Shown here: in pieces, positions 55,752-64,000 of the stretch
Layout: each line of letters begins with the position of its first letter
Position numbering within the stretch: the stretch's first letter is position 1
Assembly (NCBI GenBank): GCA_003116995.1
Contig: BDSL01000093.1
Coordinates: 62,001-126,000 of the forward strand
Direction: 5' to 3'
Source: Yamagishiella unicocca
Taxonomy: Eukaryota > Chlorophyta > Chlorophyceae > Chlamydomonadales > Volvocaceae
Length of the DNA: 64,000 bases
Notes under the pieces: generated by a model
What the model was told of the DNA's origin: nothing
Databases searched by the model: none
What the model saw: only the letters and a program-made list of their open reading frames with translations
Made by a program: the position numbers and the translations under genes

Positions 55752-58700
55752 TCAGATGAAGCCCTGAGGCCAGCACAGGCGGCTGACCGCCGGCCAGGCG
55801 GGCGCCTGGCCCTCGTCGAACGGCTTGGGCACGATCTCAAACACTCGGGGCCACAGCTTGCCCGTCACGAAGATGCGCTTCGTGGCTGCGTCGTACGCGA
55901 TACCTGTCGTACAGCCGCATACATGGAAACCGTTGGGGTTTAAAAGAGAATCCGCGAATCCGTGGGGGGCGAGTCCGGGGGGCAGGTAATAGGGAAACCG
56001 GCGAATCAAGCAAAGGACGGAAGGCGGGGCCCGGGGTGAGGCCGTGCGTGTGTGTATGTGTGTGTTTTGCTTCTGCGGCAGCGTCATCGATCTTCGTCTG
56101 CCGCACGAGCTACCACGCGAACACCCCCCTCTGCGGGCTGTTCGGACCCACAGCCCGACATTGGGATGGGGCCCTATGCCAGGAACCGTGTTGGGCGAAG
56201 GGAGGGGCCCTATGCCAGGAACCGTCTTGGGCGATGCGCCCGTGAATCCTCCTAGCGCCCGTGATACCTCCTAGCGCCCGTGAATCCGTCTAGCTGGAAT
56301 CCGCGTGCGACTGTAGCCCCGACTGCGCCAACAGTCGCTCATCCATTGAGATTAATCAATCCCACGAGAGCTCCCCGGCCCTGGCCATCAAAAACGTGTC
56401 CACACACGGACGCGGACTTGGGCCATGATCCGCTGGCGCCTCGCCGGGCCCCGCGGCAGCCACGGGTGTGGAGGATGTCGGTGACGCAGAGACGCGCGCT
56501 CTCGGCTCAGGGTAACGTTAGTCACTTCCATCCCATGTCATCACGGCCTCACGACGCGCCAAACAGCAACACGAAAACGGAAAAGGGCCAATTCAGTAGT
56601 TTTCCGTGGCGCCGCCCATCCCTGGAGCGGTCAGCGCTGGGCTCCCAGGGCCACCCCAGCGTCCAAGGGGGGGTGGGGGGGTGGGGGTGGGGGTCGGAAG
56701 GGAAAGGAATCCGGCGGAGATCCCCCCAACAAATCAGATACCCAGCTGCCTACCCTGCCGGGTACCCCTCCCAGCCCTTGTACGGCACCGCTGCCGTACC
56801 GCTCACCGTTCAGCACATCCATCTGGTTCTCCGACGCCAGCTTCCTGGTGATAAGGCCCTCCCTCAGGCCGTGCATGTGGATCCAGCCGATCACCACGCC
56901 GGTGGTCATGTTGACTCGTGCGATGCACTCGGTCTGCCAGATGTTGCCCCACAGCTCGCCGTCCACCACCTCCATCTGCGCACCAGTGTTGCGGCAGCGC
57001 CAGGGGTGCGTGCAGCGGCGAGGACAGCAGCAGCAACAGAGGCGGCAGACGGGGGAGTTACAGGAAAGAACCGGTCACGCGACACTCTGATGGGGGGCCA
57101 GGGGTGTCCGGGGTTGGCACGTTCGGCAAGGATGCATGACAGGCAGCAGCAACTAGAGGCGGCAGACGGGGGGCTCCGAGGGTGGCACCTTGTCCGCCGG
57201 CGCTATCATGATGGGTTGGGTGCCTCAAGATGCGGGTTGCCGTAGCGGTGGGCAGCGTGGTGAAACGTGTCGGCATGGTGACGTGCCATTTGGCACACGG
57301 GGAAGGGAAAGGGAAAGCCGACTTGCAGATCGGTTTCGAACACGCGGTTGATGTCGCACGCCCTAGGTACCCGCGGGTGGGCGCGGGTAGCTGGGGTGGA
57401 GCCCAGCGCAATACACACAGCGAGCGAGGGGACAGGGGACAGAGACAGGGGCTGGCCGTAAGCCTTTTGGCATTGCCGTACTGCGCTGATCCCGAGTTGG
57501 TACGACGCGGCTGCCCGTACGCCCGTGACGGCTGCAGTCCGTCCCTGACGCAGCGGGTGCTGCCCCTCTCGTGCATTGAAACCGTGAGAACATCGCTCTG
57601 GGGTACACCTAAGCAAACATTGCTCTGAGTATACGTAAACAAGCATCGCTCTGGGTACACCCAGTGCCTATCCAGCGAACCTGCACAGTCACGCGCCATG
57701 CACACGCGCACCTCGTTCATCCATCGGATCGGGTGGCCGCGGTCCGTCACTGTGATCTGCCGCACCTACACCACACAAAGGCAGCCGCGCAGTGACAAGA
57801 TCAGTCGGCAGGATCAGATGGCAGGATCGTACGGCAGGATCGCACGGCAGGATCGCACGGCAGGACCACATGGCAGGATCACACGGCAGGATTAGACGGC
57901 AGAACCTGTCGCGCTGTGGGCGGTTCCTTACAGCGTTGCGAACTGAAAACTCCCAACGGCTTTAGAGCGATTGGGTCCCCTGCGGTGGGATCTCCAACCA
58001 GCCAGAGCGCTACTGCCCTGCAGGCTGCCGCCCCGGTCTGCCGTAAACCAACACGACTCGGCAGCTAGTCGTGCCATAGGCCCTCAGCCGCTCAGCAGAC
58101 CTTTACCCGCCCCCTCCCGTCGGGACCCCTCCCCCCGCTTGTGCCGACCCACGAGCTGACCTCTCATACCCCCGCTCGCTCCCTTCCCCCCTCCCTTTCG
58201 TCGCTCCCCTTACCCCCTCCCTCACGCCGCTCCCCGCCCTTTGCTTACCCCCTCCCTCCCGCCGCTCCCCGCCCTTTGCTTACCCCCTCCCTCACGCCGC
58301 TCCCCGCCCTTTGCTTACCCCCTCCCTCCCGCCGCTCCCCGCCCTTTGCTTACCCCCTCCCTCCCGCCGCTCCCCGCCCTTTGCACACCCAGCCCTCGCA
58401 GCCGCCTCGCTGGCCTACCTCCCTCATCGTCACCGGGTCCAGCCAGTGGATGATCTGCCAGGATTGGTGTTTGGTGTCAGGGTTTAGGGTTTAGGGGGGG
58501 CGTTAGGGAACGTTGGAGTTTCGAGCGAAGTCAGCAGGGTGGGCATGAGGGCGACCCGGGGAACAAGGGTAAGTCAGGGCATGAGGACGGCACCCCTTCT
58601 GCCTTCCTGTACCCCCCTGTACCCAGCGGAGCAGCAGCCGGGCGGCATCCTGCCCGCCAGCCCCCCAGCCCAACCGCCTTCCGACTTCCTCCCTCCAAAC

Positions 58701-61691
58701 GCACGACAGTGCGAAAACAAACAGCGCCGGACAGCCACCCACGGGCAGCCACCCCACCACGGGTGGGCGAGGACGCCCCAGGGTGGGGGATCCGACGTAC
58801 GGTATGGCAGACTCCAGGCACGGCACGATAAGGGGTGCCGCCTGAAGGAAACGCAGTCGGCTTGCTCGAAAGTCAAGGCGCACATGGCTAGTGATGCCTA
58901 ACTGGCACCAGCCTAATTTGGCACCAGCCTAATATGGCACTGGCCTGATGCTCACCTGGGAGCTCTCACTAACGATCAGGTGCGTGCCGTCCGTGGTCAT
59001 CCCCCAGCCGTCCAGCAGACCCGTGTCGAACGGCTCCGCCTGGGAAGCGATACGTAGGGCGGCGTAGGGTGTGTATGGCGGCGTACCAGGGGGCGGGGGC
59101 GCGGGGGTTGTTGGGGTGCGGCGGGGCCTGGGTGGGCGCGGCGGGGCCTGGGTGGGTGCGGCGGGGCCTGGGTGGGTGCGGCAAGGCTGTGGTGAGGTTC
59201 GGTGTGTGTTTATTTGGCGGCGTGTGTGGTGAGGTTCGGGTGCGTTTATTTGGCGGCGTGTGTGGTGAGGTTCGGGTGTGTTTATTTGGCGGCGTGTGTG
59301 GTGAGGTTCGGGTGTGTTTATTTGGCGGCGTGTGTGGTGAGGTTCGGGTGTGTTTATTTGGCGGTGTGTGTGGTGAGGTTCGGGTGTGTTTATTCGGCGG
59401 TGTGTGTGGTGAGGTTCGGGTGCATTTATTTGGCGGCGTGTGTGGTGAGGTTCGGGTGTGTTTATTTGGCGGTGTGTGTGGTGAGGTTCGGGTGTGTTTA
59501 TTTGGCGGCGTGTGTGGTGAGGTTCGGGTGTGTTTATTTGGCGGTGTGTGTGGTGAGGTTCGGGTGGGGCCTTGCACCGCACCGGGTGGTGCGGCTTTGC
59601 AGGTGCCCGGGTACTCGGTGTCCACCCAGTCATACCGATGACTGACACACGCCCCTCACTGCCCCCGTACCCAGACCTCCCTCACTGCCCCTGTACCCAG
59701 ACATCCCTCACTGCCCCTGTACCCAGACCTCCCTCACTGCCCCTGTACCCAGACCTCCCTCACTGCCCCTGTACCCAGACCTCCCTCACTGCCCATGTAC
59801 CCAGACCTCCCTCACTGCCCATGTACCCAGACCTCCCTCACTGCCCCTGTACCCAGACCTCCCTCACTGCCCCTGTACCCAGACCTCCCTCACTGCCCCT
59901 GTACCCAGACCTCCCTCACTGCCCCTGTACCCAGACCTCCCTCACTGCCCCTGTACCCAGACCTCCCTCACTGCCCCTGTACCCAGACCTCCCTCACTGC
60001 CCCTGTACCCAGACCTCCCTCACTGCCCCTGTACCCAGACCTCCCTCACTGCCCCTGTACCCAGACCTCCCTCACTGCCCCTGTACCCAGACCTCCCTCA
60101 CTGCCCCTGTACCCAGACCTCCCTCACTGCCCCTGTACCCAGACCTCCCTCACTGCCCCTGTACCCAGACCTCCCTCACTGCCCCTGTACCCAGACCTCC
60201 CTCACTGCCCCTGTACCCAGACCTCCCTCACTGCCCCTGTACCCAGACATCCCTCACTGCCCCTGTACCCAGACCTCCCTCACTGCCCCTGTACCCAGAC
60301 ATCCCTCACTGCCCCTGTACCCAGACCTCCCTCACTGCCCCTGTACCCAGACCTCCCTCACTGCCCCTGTACCCAGACCTCCCTCACTGCCCCTGTACCC
60401 AGACATCCCTCACTGCCCCTGTACCCAGACATCCCTCACTGCCCCTGTACCCAGACATCCCTCACTGCTCCATCCCTCTGCCGCTTCCTAAGTTTGCACT
60501 TGGGGCATTCATGCGCGCGGTCATTGCGCAGGGGCAGAGGACCAACGGCCACGTCGCCACGATCGTGGTACCGGTATTGCAGGCTAGCAGAGCCAGCCAA
60601 CAGGCAGTGGGTATGAGGGGCGCTTTGGGTGGCGGGAGCCCAGCCCTGCAGCACGAGCCACACAGCGGCCACTTGCCATCGCGGCGAGGTACCAGACACC
60701 TGACCCTCCGCCAGGGTCGGTGCGCAGTCGCTCCGAGACGCCAGCGCTGCGTCTCCGTTTCGCCAAGTCATAAGTAACCAGGGCACGGCACAGCACAGCG
60801 TGGCACAGCACGGCATAGCACGGCACAGTGCAGCACATGCTGCAGTACAGTACAAGGGCCGCGGGTCGCGAGCGCTCCTTTTTTATCTTGAGAGCTCACC
60901 TGTTTAAGGTCCAGGCCGAATTTGAATGCCCGCCCCGTCCGCCAGGTTATCATGTAGATCGTGTTGCCCAGCCGAGTTGAGCCCTCTCCGAAGTATTGGG
61001 ACCCAAGGTCGTACTGTCGACGCACGTCGCCGGTATTGACATCTACTTGCCGAATGCTAGAGTGACCGTTTAGGCCTTGACCGGGGCAGCAGCCGTTGAA
61101 ATGAGGGGGGAGGCGACGTCAGGAAACCCTGTGAGGAACCCTGGGTTGGAGTGGCGAGAGGGCCAGCACGGCCGTGCTTCTTCCAAAGGCAGGGTGGCCC
61201 ACAGTCCAGCCGGCAGATTTATACGATTTGAAAGCAGAATGTACCGCAAAGGTTGGCCGCGAAACGGTGCATTGAAGGGACCGCAGCTTGCTACCGCAAC
61301 ACCTGTCGCGTACCTGTTGACTCCCAGAATACGTCGTAGCACGCTTTGCTGCCATCGTCACAGGTACGGTCAAACTGAAGTCCTGCGCTGAGGCAACGCA
61401 ACTAGCTTATGGTAGTCCACCCGCATAAAACGCCAATCGTACATAGCTCGCGGACTCGCCTTGTGTAAATGCTTTTTGGTCGTGCGGATGTTCTGCTATT
61501 ACGCTGTACGTCCACAGCGCCGGCTCTGGGTGCGTCTCTGCACGCGCTAGGCGCCGTTGTCTTGCCACTTTCGCAGAGCTGACTGGCCGAGATAACAAAA
61601 GGGCACTTATAAGAAACGTCACAATTACTAGCCGGCGTTTCGCCGTCGGAGACGCGGTGCCCGCACAACGGAAATAGTCCTTCAAGGTCAT
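55752..61691 (-). CDS. Glutaminyl-peptide cyclotransferase (plant/bacterial-type QC)
   Basis: Eight exons: 61691-61460, 61382-61314, 61075-60900, 59039-58956, 58454-58419, 57765-57712, 56975-56807, 55903-55752 (TGA), giving 323 residues as in plant QC. It converts N-terminal Gln of proteins to pyroglutamate in the secretory pathway. Residues 21-33 (LVIVTFLISALLL), after a basic KRR, form a signal peptide or membrane anchor. The five-bladed beta-propeller family is clear from EHPHDQKAFTQG, VFWESTGLNGHSSIRQVD, GSQYFGEGSTRLGN, LLDGWGMTTDG, RWMNEMEVVDGELWGNIWQ, CIARVNMTTGVVIGWI, MDVLNGIAYDAATKRIFVTG and KLWPRVFEI. The first intron (61383-61459, 77 bases) has a GC donor (CAAG|GCGAGT), the only choice that keeps AFTQG-LQFDR in frame. 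Other introns carry four separate minisatellites. Confidence 0.94.
57795..57900. repeat. 15-bp minisatellite in a QC intron
   Basis: About seven units of GGCAGGATCGCACGG, GGCAGGATCACACGG and similar forms, in the intron between exons 58454-58419 and 57765-57712. Confidence 0.85.
58203..58387. repeat. 35-bp minisatellite in the same QC intron
   Basis: About five units of GCTCCCCGCCCTTTGCTTAC plus CCCCTCCCTCCCGCC (or CACGCC). Confidence 0.9.
59200..59563. repeat. 36-bp minisatellite, ten copies, QC intron 3
   Basis: The unit TTTATTTGGCGGCGTGTGTG plus GTGAGGTTCGGGTGTG repeats ten times with scattered changes. Both strands are open in long frames (12-residue repeats), which are artefacts. Each unit contains TGGTGAGGTT, a donor-like sequence. 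Confidence 0.95.
59653..60470. repeat. 26-bp satellite array, ~31 copies, QC intron 3
   Basis: The unit CTCCCTCACTGCCCCTGTAC plus CCAGAC has only rare changes (ACATCC or CCATGT variants). The unit is not a multiple of three, yet three units (78 bp) give a 26-residue repeat, so the 401-codon plus-strand frame is purely a by-product. Confidence 0.97.
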
Positions 61692-62161
61692 TTGAACCCG
61701 AGTAAAACTAAGAGCCTTAAAGGTTTAATCACACGGACAAATTTTGCTTGCGGTTAAGCAATTTGGCTATCCGTCAACCAGTGCCGTACGCGTGCTCGGC
61801 CCACAACGACACGTCAAAGTGCCTTGGGTAATGGAAGGGTTGCAAAGAGGTGAGGATTGGCCGAATAATAAACTGGAGACCAGAATCGCCCAGACAGGAA
61901 CCAAGCCCTGATTCTTGGTGGCAGCATACCAAACGCGATTCTTGGCGGCAGCATACCAGATGCGCACATCCTGACCTAAAGAAGAAGGCAAGATTGTCGG
62001 ACGCGTTGGGCCTGGAAGAAGGAAGCATTTCTAAGGTATAAGTAGCGCATTCATGACGTAAACAGACATGGTTGTGAGAAGAGTATAGAGCTCTTGGTTT
62101 TAGCTGCACCGGAGACCTAAACCACTCTGCAAAGAAAGAACAAAAAGCCGAACAACACCGC
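61692..62161. other. 5' flank of the QC gene
   Basis: Contains the QC promoter and no gene. A 26-bp unit (GATTCTTGGTGGCAGCATAC and variants) is duplicated at ~61910-61962. Confidence 0.45.
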
Positions 62162-63122
62162 CAACTAGCCGACAAACTACAGCGGGCAGGCTGGACCGTG
62201 CACTACACCGACACGGACATTGTTACCCTAGGCACCACAGGCACCGTCCCAAACACAAGCCCCTCATCATCAAACTTGGGGTTTGTTGCCCAAGCCCTCC
62301 TTTGCTGGTTGCAGCAAGGGGGGGTTGGCATCCGGCTTGCGGTAGGGGCGGGCCCCATAACCACCGCGGTGCAGTTTGCCGACGACACTCAGGTACTGTT
62401 GGAGGGGGCAGCGGAAGTGCCTGCTTTTCTGGCGTCCATGGAGGTATACGCCCAGGCTTCTGGGCAACGGCTGAACCTGGATAAGGTTGAGCTACTGCCA
62501 ATTGGCGTCGAGGGATCTAGCTCGCATGACATGGGAGGGTTGAAGGTCGTATCATCGGCCACGGCGCTGAGTCTGCCGTTTACTGACGTAGGGGGGTCCC
62601 CAGTGTTGGACTGGGAGACACAAAGGGACAAGGTGCTAAGTAGGTTTTCGCGGATTGCAAGGCTACGGCTGTCCACGTTTGGCAGGGCGACGGCAGCCGC
62701 AGCATATGGGATGCACCGTGTCACTTGGCACATGGAGCACGGGGGCCTACCCCCAGACACCGTTACCATACTTTCCGGCTCTATAGGCGTGTTGAGCCCT
62801 GCTAGGGGTCCGTGCCTTATGGGATGAGAAGTGGCTGGTTCCGATGTTTGCATCGTTGCGGCGCTTCACTGGTTCGTCGGGTGCTGGGCTGTTAGGTTGT
62901 TTGGTGGCCAGTTCCTGATAGGGGAGCCTATAGTGCAGATTCCCCCTGGGGTGCTGGCTGCTGCTCTGTGTGCCTACGGCCTGTCGATTTGGTGTTCTGG
63001 TGGTTTGCCTTTGCTCCGGTGCATGTCGGTCTTTGTTTCCTCCGTCTTTTCCAGTGTCAGGCGATGCGCCCGATGGTTCTACCTCTTGGTCTCGAACCCA
63101 CTGTAACCGTTACAACAACAAG
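62162..63122 (+). mobile_element. 5'-truncated LINE (non-LTR retrotransposon) with partial reverse transcriptase
   Basis: The frame 62198-62827 encodes the C-terminal part of a LINE reverse transcriptase: VGIRLAVGAGPITTAVQFAD, containing the FADD catalytic box, then VYAQASGQRLNLDKVELLPI, and a post-RT thumb RFSRIARLRLSTFGRATAAA, YGMHRVTWHMEHGGLP. The N-terminal endonuclease and most RT blocks are absent, and the text before LGFVAQALLCWLQQ does not fit an RT finger, so an internal deletion is likely. The 3' end (62828-63122) closes with CCACTGTAACCGTTACAACA, the same tail seen at 2438, 4058, 5244 and 52236. The element is dead. The 91-codon frame at 62831-63106 lies in its 3' region. Confidence 0.8.
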
Positions 63123-63347
63123 CACGCGGTGAATAGCATGGGAAGCATAATCCAGTGCCGACGCAAAATGGGCGGCCACACCCACACGACACAAGGGGGT
63201 TACAGTAGAGGGGCTCTGACACCTTTGCTTCCCACGGTGGTGCGGGCATACAGGGGGGAGACCCCCTCAGTTCCCCACCTACCCCCTTAACACACGCTTG
63301 GGTTACGCCCAGCGACACTATTATTATTTCTATCACTAGCGAGCTTA
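63123..63347 (-). other. 3' UTR region of the edge gene
   Basis: Between the LINE tail and the stop of the minus-strand edge gene. TGTAA on the minus strand (TTACA at 63200-63204) is a candidate poly(A) signal. Confidence 0.4.
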
Positions 63348-63908
63348 TTACTTCAGCCTGATGGGGGCAAACAGGATGTGGCGAGGCGAGACGATGGTGG
63401 CCTTGATGCTCGTCTGGGTGCCCAGAGTAGTGGGAATGCCCTCCGCGGCGGCGTCGTTCGTCATGTAGCCCAGGTAGGCGGTGGCGCCCTGGGGCTTCAG
63501 GAACGAAATGACGTAGGCGGTGTCCAGCGGCAGCGACACGGCACCAGCGGTGTTGGTGGCAGCCTGCGAGCGCGTGGTGTGAAGAAAGGGTCGACATCGT
63601 CAGATGGTTGTGGAAGATACACGCACGGCGGACGGTACGGAAGATACAGGGGGATTCCAGAGAGAGGATGCAATAAGGCGGAAACACTCGCTCGCGCAAG
63701 CAAGCCGGCTTTGGGCCTGGCAGTAACGTCGCAGCTGCCGTAGTACCGTCACTGCCGTGCTGCGAGCCCATCCACTCGCGCCGCCCCCATACATCACGCA
63801 CCTGCTGGACCGTCGACAGCCCCTTGATCTCCGTGCTCAGCTTGTTGTACAGGGCGACCAGGGCGGTGGGGTTGGTGGAGTTGCCGATGGTCACGGACCA
63901 GTGCACAC
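63348..63908 (-). CDS. 3' end of an unidentified gene running off the window
   Basis: Two exons are clear: 63908-63802 (entering in phase 1) and 63563-63348 (TAA), joined in phase 0 across a CAG|GTGCGTG donor and a CTCGCAG acceptor. The encoded C-terminus reads VHWSVTIGNSTNPTALVALY, NKLSTEIKGLSTVQQ, then GAVSLPLDTAYVISFLKPQG, TAYLGYMTNDAAAEGIPTTL, SIKATIVSPRHILFAPIRLK. It mixes beta-like and helical segments, has low Cys, and shows no motif I can name. Codon use is like the confident genes (GC-rich third positions). The preceding exon is probably at or beyond 63950 but its border is not resolved. Confidence 0.65.
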
Positions 63909-64000
63909 CTGGACGAGCAGGTGGTGGTAGGTACGGCATGGGCGATGGCAAACATGAATGCGGAGTGCGTGCGGAGGCGCAGTAGTCCATGGCGGCGTCT

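Noticed and set aside
58929..59648. 239-codon minus frame with TPEPHHTRRQIN repeats
   Set aside because: It is a read-through of the 36-bp minisatellite. Only the segment 58956-59039 is coding (QC exon 4).
59572..60777. 401-codon plus-strand frame of Pro/Leu/Thr-rich repeats
   Set aside because: It is a translation of the 26-bp satellite inside a QC intron; all three frames give the same periodic text.

Overview
The window looks like nuclear DNA of a green alga of the order Chlamydomonadales, probably a colonial volvocine. The evidence is high GC, many short introns with strong GTGAG/CAG borders, TGTAA-type poly(A) signals, plant-type proteins (CCR4 with an N-terminal MYND-like finger, PSA2-like thylakoid zinc-finger protein, plant glutaminyl cyclase), long Ala/Gly/Gln tracts, and an interstitial TTTAGGG tract. 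No rRNA, tRNA or CRISPR was seen. Exon models were built by eye from splice signals, reading frame and family conservation; none has transcript support.

Layout. 1-8160 is repeat-derived: a foldback element, a large inverted repeat with a nested retrotransposon tail, and several 3' tails of one LINE family. 8740-11493 is an intronless ORF for a Gln-rich protein with 18-residue helical repeats. 14293-25487 (minus) encodes a SET1-type histone H3K4 methyltransferase with two GYF-like modules. It is head-to-head with a CCR4-type deadenylase (26403-30930, plus). A PSA2-like thylakoid-lumen zinc-finger protein follows (32746-34801, plus). A 141-residue putative mitochondrial protein (36087-37094, minus) is head-to-head with a ChaN/haem-binding-family protein (37484-42018, plus). 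A probable plastid protein of six exons lies at 44538-49699 (minus). 49.7-52.8 kb is repeat-rich and gene-poor. A compact Smr-domain gene of lower GC is at 52821-53882 (minus). A secretory-pathway glutaminyl-peptide cyclotransferase, with introns full of minisatellites and one GC-AG intron, covers 55752-61691 (minus). A truncated LINE (62162-63122) and the 3' end of an unidentified gene (63348-63908, minus) close the window.

The genes do not form a pathway. They are ordinary nuclear housekeeping and organelle genes with shared promoter regions at two divergent pairs. What is unusual is how much repeat material sits in the introns: minisatellites, telomere-like DNA, and one short repeat family found in introns of at least six genes.
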